This document shows positions 1-7,029 of a DNA stretch of 12,490 bases, piece after piece. Numbering within the stretch: the first letter of the stretch is position 1; every line of letters starts with the position of its first letter. The notes under the pieces are model-generated. The model was not told the origin of the DNA, did not search any database, and was given only the letters and a program-made list of their open reading frames with translations. The stretch spans positions 1 to 12,490 of the forward strand of contig JBOGDF010000157.1 of the NCBI GenBank assembly GCA_050701635.1, given 5' to 3'. The position numbers and the translations under genes were made by a program. The stretch is from WHSM01 sp050701635 (GTDB lineage: Bacteria; Actinomycetota; Actinomycetes; Mycobacteriales; Micromonosporaceae).

Positions 1-80
1 GTCCTGCACCGCGCCGCCTCGTCCGCGGCCGTCCTGGCCGGCACCGCCTCGTCCGCGGCCGTCCTGGCCGGTGCCGCCTC
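1..80 (-). repeat. 30-bp in-frame tandem repeat encoding a GQDGRGRGGA-type decapeptide
   Basis: The stretch 13-40 is repeated at 43-70 with 27 of 28 bases identical, and partial units flank both copies (1-12 and 73-80). The period is 30 bases, so each unit adds ten residues to the cytoplasmic tail of the overlapping gene without shifting frame. The array runs off the window start, so the true copy number is unknown. Confidence 0.85.
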
Positions 81-1356
81 TCCGGGGACCGTCTCCGCCG
101 CTCGCGGGCCCGCCCCGGAACTCGACGGTGTCCGATCCGTACGCGTCGTTGTGGCCCCGGTCGAGGCCGTCCGGAGCGCCCCGTCCGCGCCGGCCATCGG
201 GCGGATCGCCGTCCTTGCGCCGCCTCGCGTCAGCGCGCGCACGCCGGATGCCCCATGCCCCGAGGAACACCAGCATCAGCCCGAGCACGCCGAATCCGGC
301 GATGATCATTTTGATATCCTGCAGCCCGAGGCTGCCGAACCAGCCCGGCTCGGCCCGTTTCAACGACCCCGGCGCCTTGGCGGGCGCCGGGGTCGCCGGT
401 TGGTAGCTGAACAGCCGGGGCGGATCGCTCGGAGTGGCCTCGGTCGCGGTCACGTACGTCTTGCCGTCCTGGCTGTACGTGATCGCCTCGCCCTGCGGCT
501 CACCGGGCAACGGCGTACGCACCGGCTTGCTCTTGGTCAACGCCGCCACCACGTTGCCGCCGGAGACCTTCCACTCGTACGCGTCGGCGTAGGTACGTAC
601 CACCGCGCGGGTACCGTCGGCCGACAGTGCGGCGCCGGTGACGAGCTTCTGACCCACCGGGCCGAAGCGGTTGCCGTCCGTACCGGTGCTGCCGACCGTG
701 AACACGCCGACCTTGGTCAGCGGTACGGACTGGTCCGGTTTGAGCGGCACGTTGGCGACGTAGATCCCGGAGGCGCCGCCACCGTCGAGGTCCTTGGTCA
801 CGATCACGGGCTTGCCGTCCGGCTGCATCAGCAGCGCCTCGGCGTCGTGGGCGCCGTCCGGGTATTTCAGCCGGTGGATCGCGACCGAGTTACGGTCGGG
901 CGCGATCTTCCACAGCGCAACCGTGTCCCGCTCCAGGTCGTTGTCGCCGATGTCGGCCACCCAGAGGGTGCCGTCCTTGGAGATCGCGAGATCCTCGGGG
1001 TCGAACGGGTCGCGGGAGAAGCTGTGCCGCTCGGTTACCTGGCACTTGGCGTCCAGGTCGAAGACCTCGAGCTGTCCGCCGCCGTCGTCGGCGCCGTCGG
1101 CAACCGCCACGTACCCCTGCTTGGTGCTGACCAGCCCACTGATCTCCGCGAGCCGCTCGTCGGCGATGCTGCACAGCTGTTTGCCCGCGGTGGGCGCCAC
1201 CGACGGTGCTGCGCTGGGTGCGATCGCCACCGGCGCAGCTGGCCCGCTGACCGCCGCCGCCACCGCACTCGGGAGGGCGCTGACGCCCAGCCCTGCGACC
1301 AGGACCGCGACGAGGGTGCGCGCCACGATCCGGGCGGCGCGGGCGGGAGGGGACAC
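1..1356 (-). CDS. Membrane-anchored extracellular propeller-like protein with Arg/Gly repeat tail (3' end cut by window)
   Basis: About 452 codons are visible and no stop is reached before base 1, so the C-terminus is missing. Residues 8-34 form a signal peptide (Arg-rich start, VARTLVAVLVAGLG core, Ala-rich end). Residues about 60-320 are rich in short beta-strand units with Asp/Gly turns, such as EDLAISKDGTLWVADIGDN (about 120-138) and GEAITYSQDGKTYVT (about 288-302), resembling WD40/NHL-like propeller blades of actinobacterial secreted proteins. A hydrophobic segment at about 348-370 (MIIAGFGVLGLMLVFLGAWG) followed by RRARADARRRK predicts one membrane pass with the propeller outside. The tail is Arg/Gly/Asp-rich with a 10-residue repeat, GQDGRGRGGA. 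The GTG at 1356 was chosen because it places the signal peptide correctly; no Shine-Dalgarno site precedes it, and CAGACT at 1363-1368 would suit a leaderless start. Function is unknown; binding or sensing at the cell surface is only an inference. Confidence 0.8.
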   Translation of the reverse strand, partial: MSPPARAARIVARTLVAVLVAGLGVSALPSAVAAAVSGPAAPVAIAPSAAPSVAPTAGKQLCSIADERLAEISGLVSTKQGYVAVADGADDGGGQLEVFDLDAKCQVTERHSFSRDPFDPEDLAISKDGTLWVADIGDNDLERDTVALWKIAPDRNSVAIHRLKYPDGAHDAEALLMQPDGKPVIVTKDLDGGGASGIYVANVPLKPDQSVPLTKVGVFTVGSTGTDGNRFGPVGQKLVTGAALSADGTRAVVRTYADAYEWKVSGGNVVAALTKSKPVRTPLPGEPQGEAITYSQDGKTYVTATEATPSDPPRLFSYQPATPAPAKAPGSLKRAEPGWFGSLGLQDIKMIIAGFGVLGLMLVFLGAWGIRRARADARRRKDGDPPDGRRGRGAPDGLDRGHNDAYGSDTVEFRGGPASGGDGPRRGGTGQDGRGRGGAGQDGRGRGGAVQD

Positions 1357-1445
1357 GGCGTAAGTCTGACAGAGGCCGAGGGTCTCGTGCTGCGCGGCGG
1401 TCCGCCGACGACTGGATTGCCAGGTTATGGCCGGCAGACGACCGA

Positions 1446-1478
1446 GCCGCCCGGCGTTACGGGCCGCCCGGCGTTACG
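1446..1478. repeat. Two tandem 16-bp copies spanning the hflX stop codon
   Basis: GCCGCCCGGCGTTACG occurs at 1446-1461 and again at 1463-1478, a 17-base period. The copy at 1463-1478 contains the hflX stop codon (TAA on the minus strand, 1474-1476). The other copy lies just beyond it in the gap before the downstream gene. It does not form a convincing terminator hairpin. Confidence 0.7.
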
Positions 1479-2991
1479 CGTCGCCCGGGTCGCGCGCCGG
1501 CACCATCCGGTACGGCGCCAGCTCCGCCGCCAGGGACTCGCTGACCCGGGCGTGCAGCGCCGTACCGTCGGGGGTGTGTTCGGCCTCGAACACGTCGCCC
1601 TGGTCGTGCACCCGCGCCACCAGATCCCCCCGGTGGTACGGCACCCGGGCGTGGATCTCGACCGCGAGCCGGGGCAGCCGCTGCTCGATCGCGTCCCGCA
1701 GCTCGGCGATGCCGGTGCCGGTGTGCGCCGAGACGAACACCGCGTCCGGCCACAGCCGGCGCAGTCGCACCAGCTCGTCGGGGTCGGCGGTGTCGGTCTT
1801 GTTCACCACCAGCAGCTCCGGCAGCCGCTCCGCGCCGATCTCGGCGAGCACCTCGCGTACGGCGGTGACCTGGGACTCGGGGTCGGCGTCGGCGCCGTCC
1901 ACCACGTGCAGCACCAGGTCGGCCTCGGCGACCTCCTCCAGGGTGGAGCGGAACGCCTCCACCAGCTGGTGCGGCAGGTGCCGTACGAAACCGACGGTGT
2001 CCGAGAGCGTGTACGTACGCCCGTCGGCGGTCTCGGTGCGGCGCGTGGTCGGGTCCAGGGTGGCGAACAGCGCGTCCTCCACCAGCACCCCGGCGCCGGT
2101 GAGCCGGTTGAGCAGGCTGGACTTGCCGGCGTTGGTGTAGCCGGCGATCGCGACCCCGGGCACCGCGTTGCGGCGGCGGGTGGCGCGCTTGGTCACGCGT
2201 ACCGTCCGCATCGCGGTGATATCGCGCTTGAGCCGGGAGATCCTGGTACGGATCCGGCGCCGGTCGGTCTCCAGCTTCGTCTCACCGGGGCCACGCAGCC
2301 CGACGCCGCCGCCGGCTCCCCCGGCCCGGCCGCCGGCCTGCCGGGACAGCGTCTGGCCCCAGCCGCGCAGTCGCGGCACGAGGTACTGCAGCTGTGCCAG
2401 CTCGACCTGGGCCTTGCCCTCTTTGCTCTTGGCGTGCTGCGCGAAGATGTCCAGGATCAGCGCCGTACGGTCGACGACCTTGACCTTGGTCCGCTCCTCC
2501 AGGTTGCGCAGCTGGCTCGGCGACAGCTCGCCGTCGCAGATCACGGTGTCGGCGCCGGTGGCGACCACCACGTCGCGCAGCTCGGAGACCTTGCCGCGCC
2601 CGACGTACGTCGCCGGGTCGGGGCGTACCCGCCGCTGTACCAACCCTTCGAGCACCGCGGAACCGGCGGTCTCGGCGAGCGCGGCCAGCTCGGCGAGGGA
2701 GCGGGACGCGTGGGCGTAGTCGCCCTCCGTCCACACCCCGACCAGCACCACGCGTTCCAGCCTCAGTTGCCGGTATTCGACCTCGGTGATGTCGGCGAGC
2801 TCGGTGGAGAGCCCGGCGACGCGCCGCAGCGCCTGCCGCTCTTCGAGGTCCATCTCGCCGCGCAACGGCGCAGCGTCACGTTCGAGATCGAGATCGGTGG
2901 AAAGCTCGATGGCGGCGTCGGACGCGTCGTTGTCGCGGAGCACGTTGTCGCGGAGCCGAGGGCGGCCATTGTTACGAATAGGTTCTGCCAT
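1474..2991 (-). CDS. hflX: GTPase HflX
   Basis: HflX is a cytoplasmic GTPase that binds the 50S subunit and splits or rescues stalled ribosomes. The 505-residue product has the family layout: a variable N-terminal extension (about 1-75), the HflX N-domain (about 80-210), a basic Gly-rich linker with the hallmark GPGETKLETDRRRI (234-247), a helical arm, then the G domain. All five G motifs are intact: G1 GYTNAGKS (284-291), G2 around TLDPTTR (311-317), G3 DTVGF (331-335), G4 NKTD (397-400) and G5 SAHTG (421-425). The ATG at 2991 was chosen over an in-frame one 66 bases upstream because AGGA lies ten bases before it and the extra residues are not HflX-like. It stands upstream of the membrane propeller gene on the same strand with a gap of 117 bases, and is divergent from the malic enzyme. 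Confidence 0.95.
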   Translation of the reverse strand: MAEPIRNNGRPRLRDNVLRDNDASDAAIELSTDLDLERDAAPLRGEMDLEERQALRRVAGLSTELADITEVEYRQLRLERVVLVGVWTEGDYAHASRSLAELAALAETAGSAVLEGLVQRRVRPDPATYVGRGKVSELRDVVVATGADTVICDGELSPSQLRNLEERTKVKVVDRTALILDIFAQHAKSKEGKAQVELAQLQYLVPRLRGWGQTLSRQAGGRAGGAGGGVGLRGPGETKLETDRRRIRTRISRLKRDITAMRTVRVTKRATRRRNAVPGVAIAGYTNAGKSSLLNRLTGAGVLVEDALFATLDPTTRRTETADGRTYTLSDTVGFVRHLPHQLVEAFRSTLEEVAEADLVLHVVDGADADPESQVTAVREVLAEIGAERLPELLVVNKTDTADPDELVRLRRLWPDAVFVSAHTGTGIAELRDAIEQRLPRLAVEIHARVPYHRGDLVARVHDQGDVFEAEHTPDGTALHARVSESLAAELAPYRMVPARDPGDA

Positions 2992-3181
2992 GTTGCTTCG
3001 ATCCTGACACGGAATGTGCCCCACCCGCACCCGCAATACGGCTGGTGAATGCGACAAACCTCCCGCCGCATCACGGAACGCACACGGCGGCGGTGAACAC
3101 GCCCGGGGTCAGAGGCGCTGGCGGCAGCGTACGCGCGAGAATGCATCTGGCCCACTGCCGCACCGAGAGCGAGGCACCACC
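2992..3181. promoter_or_regulatory. Divergent hflX / malic enzyme intergenic region
   Basis: The 190 bases between the two divergent starts must carry both promoters. On the plus strand GAGG at 3171-3174, seven bases before the GTG at 3182, serves the malic enzyme. On the minus strand AGGA serves hflX. I see no confident -35/-10 pair and no strong operator palindrome here. Confidence 0.5.
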
Positions 3182-4615
3182 GTGACCACCCGCCTGCCCA
3201 GCGCCGGATTCTCCATCACGGTACGGGTCGCCGTGCCCGCGGACGCCAGCTCGATCGGCCGGCTGACCACGGCGGTCGGGAGCGCCGGCGCGATCGTGAC
3301 CGCGCTCGACGTGGTCGACTCCGACCACGTACGGGTGGTGGTCGACCTGACCTGCGACGCGGCGGACAGCACGCACGCCGAGCAGGTCGTCGAGGCGCTC
3401 AAGGCGATCGAGGGCGTGGAGGTACGAAAGGTCTCCGACCGTACGTTCCTGCTCCATCTCGGCGGCAAGATCGAGGTGGCGTCGAAGGTGAGCCTGCGTA
3501 CCCGGGACGAGCTGTCGCGCGCGTACACCCCCGGGGTGGCGCGGGTGTGCCTGGCGATCGCGGAGAATCCGGACGACGCGCGCCGGCTGACCATCAAGCG
3601 CAACACGGTCGCGGTGGTCAGCGACGGCTCGGCGGTGCTGGGACTGGGCAATCTGGGGCCGGCGGCGTCGCTGCCGGTGATGGAGGGCAAGGCGGCGCTG
3701 TTCAAGCAGTTCGGCGGCGTGGACGCCTGGCCGGTGGTGCTCGACACCCAGGACACCGAGAAGATCATCGAGACCGTACAGCTGCTGGCGCCGGCGTACG
3801 GCGGGATCAACCTGGAGGACATCGCGGCGCCGCGCTGCTTCGAGATCGAGGCTCGGCTGCGCGACCTGCTGGACATCCCGGTGTTCCACGACGACCAGCA
3901 CGGTACGGCGATCGTGGTGCTGGCCGCGCTGACCAACGCGCTGCGGGTGGTCGGCAAGCGGATCCAGGACGTGAAGGCCGTGGTCTCCGGGGCCGGCGCC
4001 GCGGGTACGGCGATCATGAAGCTGCTGCTCAAGCAGGGCGTCGGCGACATCGTCGCGTGCGACCGGCAGGGCGCGCTGCACCGCGGCGCCGAGGGCCTGT
4101 CCCCCACCTGGCAGTGGCTGGCCGACAACACCAACCGCGACAACTACGAAGGCGACCTGAAGGGCGCGCTGCGCGGCGCCGACGTGTTCATCGGGGTGAG
4201 CGCGCCGAACCTGCTGGTCGGCGAGGACATCGCGGCGATGGCGAAGGACCCGATCGTGTTCGCGCTCGCCAACCCGGACCCCGAGATCGACCCACGGGAA
4301 GCTCGGCAGTACGCCACCATCGTCGCCACCGGCCGCTCCGACCAGCCGAACCAGATCAACAACGTACTGGCCTTCCCGGGGGTGTTCCGCGGCATGCTCG
4401 ACGCGCAGGCGCGGGAGTACACCGAGGAGATGGGGCTGGCGGCGGCGCAGGCGATCGCCGACACGGTGGGCGAGGAGAAGATCAACCCGACCGTGATCGT
4501 GCCCAGCGTGTTCGACAGCCGGGTGGCGCCCGCGGTGGCGAAGGCGGTACGCGCGGTCGCCAAGGCGGCCGGCGCCCCGCCGATCCCGGAAGCCGTCGAC
4601 GTCGTCGTCAACTGA
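3182..4615 (+). CDS. Malic enzyme with N-terminal ACT domain, probably NAD-dependent
   Basis: The enzyme oxidatively decarboxylates malate to pyruvate and CO2 with reduction of NAD(P), linking the TCA cycle to pyruvate in the cytoplasm. The 477-residue product starts with an ACT domain (about 10-90, SITVRVAVP...), then the malic N-terminal domain with catalytic Tyr115 in YTPGVA and Lys170 in VMEGKAALFK. Metal ligands Glu212-Asp213 (LEDIAAPRCFEIE) and Asp238 (FHDDQHGTA) follow. The Rossmann loop is GAGAAG (270-275), with Asp294 at the end of the second strand (VACD), which favours NAD over NADP. ANPDPEI (364-370) and GRSDQPNQINN (384-394) complete the signature. The GTG at 3182 was chosen for its GAGG site and because the ACT domain begins just after it; 56 in-frame upstream codons look non-coding. 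The layout matches ACT-bearing NAD-malic enzymes known from streptomycetes. Cofactor choice is inferred. Confidence 0.93.
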   Translation: MTTRLPSAGFSITVRVAVPADASSIGRLTTAVGSAGAIVTALDVVDSDHVRVVVDLTCDAADSTHAEQVVEALKAIEGVEVRKVSDRTFLLHLGGKIEVASKVSLRTRDELSRAYTPGVARVCLAIAENPDDARRLTIKRNTVAVVSDGSAVLGLGNLGPAASLPVMEGKAALFKQFGGVDAWPVVLDTQDTEKIIETVQLLAPAYGGINLEDIAAPRCFEIEARLRDLLDIPVFHDDQHGTAIVVLAALTNALRVVGKRIQDVKAVVSGAGAAGTAIMKLLLKQGVGDIVACDRQGALHRGAEGLSPTWQWLADNTNRDNYEGDLKGALRGADVFIGVSAPNLLVGEDIAAMAKDPIVFALANPDPEIDPREARQYATIVATGRSDQPNQINNVLAFPGVFRGMLDAQAREYTEEMGLAAAQAIADTVGEEKINPTVIVPSVFDSRVAPAVAKAVRAVAKAAGAPPIPEAVDVVVN

Positions 4616-4694
4616 GCTCGCCCGCGCGGAGTTTCGTCGGGATCGAACTAACACGCCGGGGAAGATCGCGAAGAGGCGCACCGCTTTAGGGGCG

Positions 4695-4724
4695 TTGACG
4701 CGGTATGTCGCCGCTGAATACAGT
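4695..4724 (+). promoter_or_regulatory. Predicted sigma-70-type promoter of the GH3-esterase pair
   Basis: TTGACG at 4695-4700 and TACAGT at 4719-4724 are separated by 18 bases, close to the actinobacterial housekeeping consensus (TTGACn, TAnnnT). Transcription would start near 4731, inside the palindrome at 4730-4741 and about 70 bases before the GH3 start codon. Confidence 0.6.
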
Positions 4725-4729
4725 CTGGT

Positions 4730-4750
4730 TACTTCGAAGTAGAAGTTTCT
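4730..4750. promoter_or_regulatory. Candidate operator: palindrome TACTTCGAAGTA plus adjacent AGAA-GT-TTCT
   Basis: TACTTCGAAGTA at 4730-4741 is a perfect 12-base palindrome at the predicted transcription start of the GH3 gene. It runs directly into a second, imperfect inverted repeat, AGAAGTTTCT (4741-4750). The position suits a repressor site. The sequence differs from the AGCGCT palindromes near 11 kb, so a different regulator is likely; its family cannot be told from this. Confidence 0.5.
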
Positions 4751-4802
4751 TCGCGGGCTAACCTGGCGCAGCCCCCGGCGCACGGTGAGGACGTGGTCTG
4801 GC

Positions 4803-7022
4803 ATGGCGATCCGCTCGGCACGGATGACCCTGGGAATCACGACGGTGACGGCGTGCGTCATGTTGCTGCCGGTCGGCGTCAGCCGCGCCGCGGAGACGGG
4901 CCGGTGCGGCGACCCGGCGAGCCGGCCGTGGTGCGACACCTCGCTCTCGGCCGACCAGCGCGCCGGGCTGTTGCTCAAGGCCCTCACCCGGGACGAGAAG
5001 ATCTCGCTGCTCGCCGGGGACGATCCGCTGTTCGCCAGCGGGCACACCGGCAAGAGCGACGGTGTGGCGCGGGTGGGGCTGCCGCCGACGTACTACAGCG
5101 ACGGGCCGGTGGGGCCGCGGCAGGGCAAGGCGACCGCGATGCCGGCGCCGATGGCGCTCGCCGCCACCTTCGACCCGGCGGCCGCGCGGCGGCACGGCGC
5201 CGTGGTCGGCAACGAGGCGAAGCTCAAGGGCAACGACGTGGTGTTCGCGCCCACCGTGAACCTGATGCGTACCCCGCTCGGCGGGCGGACCTTCGAGGCG
5301 TACGGGGAGGACCCGTACCTGGTGAGCCGTACCGGGGTGGGCTGGATCGAGGGCGCCCAGAGCGAAGGCGTGATCGGCAACGTCAAGCACTACGCCGCGA
5401 ACAACCAGGAAGGCATGGCGGGGGTCGTCGGCGGACGCCTGACGGTGAACGCCGTGGTGGACGAGCGGACGCTGCGGGAGATGTACCTGCCGGCGTTCGA
5501 GGCGGCGGTCACGGAGGCCGATGTCGGCTCGGTGATGTGCGCGTACAACCGGGTCAACGGCCAGTACGCCTGCGAGAACCAGCACCTGCTGAACCAGGTC
5601 CTCAAAACCGAGTGGGGCTTCGACGGGTACGTGCTCACCGACTACGGCGCCGCCAAGAGCACCGCCAACGGGCTCAACAACGGGCTGGACTTCGAACCCT
5701 GGCCCGGCCTGGTCTACTCCCCGCTGCCGGTCAACCTGGCGCTCGCGACCTCCCAGGCGAGTACGGCCGACGTCGACGCGCACGTACGCCGGATCCTGCG
5801 CACCCTGTTCAAGTACGGGTTCTTCGACCGCCCCGGGTACCCGAACGACGACAGCCTGATCGACAAGGCGGCGCACCTCGCCACCGCGGGCGCGATCGAG
5901 GAGCAGGCGATCACGCTGCTCAAGAACGACGGCGTACTCCCGCTCGACGCAGGCGCGCTGGACAGCATCGCGCTGATCGGCGACGAGGCGGACACGTACA
6001 AGGGCGGCGGTGGTTCCTCGGCGGTCGATCCGTTCAGCGTCACCACGCCGCGGCAGGGCATCGAGAAGCGAGCGGGCTCGGGGGTACGCGTCAGCTACGA
6101 CCCGGGCGAGTCGCCGCAGGCGGCGGCTGACGCGGCGCGCGGCGCCGATGTCGCGATCGTCTTCGCCTCGGACAACCAGACCGAGTTCGTGGACAAGCCC
6201 GGGCTGGACCTCGACGACGGGCAGGTCTCGGTGTTGCCGCCCGGCGCCGGCAACCCCACCATCGACCAGGACGCCGTGATCGAGGCGGTGATCGAGGCCA
6301 ACCCGAACACCGTGGTGGTGTTGGAGACCGGCGGACCGGTGCTCACCCCGTGGCGGGACGCCGCGCCCGCGCTGCTCGAAGCCTGGTACCCGGGCTCGGA
6401 CGGCGGCACCGCGATCGCCCGGGTGCTGTTCGGCGACGCCGACCCGGGAGGCCGGCTGCCGGTCACCTTCCCGCAGCGGGAGGAGGACATCCCGACCGCG
6501 GGCGACCCGGAGGCGTACCCGGGGGTGGCGGAGACCGCCACGTACAAGGAGGGCGTGTTCATCGGCTACCGGCACTACGACGAGCGCGGCATCGAACCGG
6601 CGTACGCGTTCGGGCACGGGCTCTCGTACACCAGCTTCGACATTCACGGGTTGCGGATCCGGCCCGGTCGCGACTCGGTCGCCACCGTCGAGGTGTCGGT
6701 GACCAACACCGGTGCCCGTACCGGGGTGGCGGCGCCGCAGCTCTACCTCGGCCTGCCCGACCCGGGCGGCGACGTGACGCAGCCACCGCGGCAGCTCAAG
6801 GGATTCCAGAAGCTGACCCTGGCGCCGGGCGAGACGAAGCGGGTCAGCTTCTCCCTGGACCGGCGGGCGCTGGCGTACTGGAACGCCGAGGCCGACTCGT
6901 GGCGGGTCGCCAACGGCTGCTACGCCGTCATGCTGGGCAGCTCGTCGCGGGCGATCCACCAGCGCGGCACCCTGGCCTGGAACGCCGACTGCGGCGCCCG
7001 CGCCGTGACGGTACGGGGGTGA
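4803..7022 (+). CDS. Secreted GH3 family beta-glucosidase
   Basis: Glycoside hydrolase family 3 enzymes remove terminal beta-linked glucose (or related sugars) from oligosaccharides with retention. The 739-residue product has a signal peptide (about 1-30, ending SRA-A), so it acts outside the cell. The (beta/alpha)8 domain spans about 45-345, with DGPVGPRQ (100-107), GRTFEAYGEDPYLV (161-174) and KHYAANNQE (195-203). The nucleophile Asp280 lies in GFDGYVLTDYGA. The second domain (about 365-610) has the GGGGSS loop (401-406), and Glu461 in TEFVDKP aligns with the usual acid/base position. An Fn3-like domain closes the protein (about 625-715). There is no PA14 insert. The ATG at 4803 was preferred over a GTG at 4785 because GAGG (4787-4790) precedes only the ATG, with a somewhat long 12-base spacing. 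The esterase gene follows after seven bases. The exact substrate is inferred from neighbours to be beta-gluco-oligosaccharides. Confidence 0.92.
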   Translation: MAIRSARMTLGITTVTACVMLLPVGVSRAAETGRCGDPASRPWCDTSLSADQRAGLLLKALTRDEKISLLAGDDPLFASGHTGKSDGVARVGLPPTYYSDGPVGPRQGKATAMPAPMALAATFDPAAARRHGAVVGNEAKLKGNDVVFAPTVNLMRTPLGGRTFEAYGEDPYLVSRTGVGWIEGAQSEGVIGNVKHYAANNQEGMAGVVGGRLTVNAVVDERTLREMYLPAFEAAVTEADVGSVMCAYNRVNGQYACENQHLLNQVLKTEWGFDGYVLTDYGAAKSTANGLNNGLDFEPWPGLVYSPLPVNLALATSQASTADVDAHVRRILRTLFKYGFFDRPGYPNDDSLIDKAAHLATAGAIEEQAITLLKNDGVLPLDAGALDSIALIGDEADTYKGGGGSSAVDPFSVTTPRQGIEKRAGSGVRVSYDPGESPQAAADAARGADVAIVFASDNQTEFVDKPGLDLDDGQVSVLPPGAGNPTIDQDAVIEAVIEANPNTVVVLETGGPVLTPWRDAAPALLEAWYPGSDGGTAIARVLFGDADPGGRLPVTFPQREEDIPTAGDPEAYPGVAETATYKEGVFIGYRHYDERGIEPAYAFGHGLSYTSFDIHGLRIRPGRDSVATVEVSVTNTGARTGVAAPQLYLGLPDPGGDVTQPPRQLKGFQKLTLAPGETKRVSFSLDRRALAYWNAEADSWRVANGCYAVMLGSSSRAIHQRGTLAWNADCGARAVTVRG

Positions 7023-7029
7023 GCGGGCG

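Noticed and set aside
1446..1478. Terminator for hflX in the GC-rich repeats
   Set aside because: The copies are direct repeats; the only inverted arms are about five bases with almost no loop.
151..3048. A 965-codon open frame on the plus strand across the propeller and hflX genes
   Set aside because: It is antisense to two genes with clear domain signatures. Its product is low-complexity Arg/Gly/Val/His-rich, as expected for the mirror frame of high-GC coding DNA.
3065..3110. CCGCCG...CGGCGG arms in the hflX/malic enzyme gap
   Set aside because: Six-base arms with a long loop are expected by chance in DNA this GC-rich.
3014..3181. N-terminal extension of the malic enzyme to an ATG at 3014
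   Set aside because: The 56 extra residues are Arg/Gly/His-rich and unlike the family, and GTG 3182 has a proper Shine-Dalgarno site.
4616..4690. Terminator after the malic enzyme
   Set aside because: I found no stem of useful length in this stretch.
3071..5053. A 660-codon open frame on the minus strand opposite the malic enzyme
   Set aside because: The malic enzyme on the plus strand has all catalytic motifs. The antisense product has no recognisable domain and overlaps two intergenic regions.
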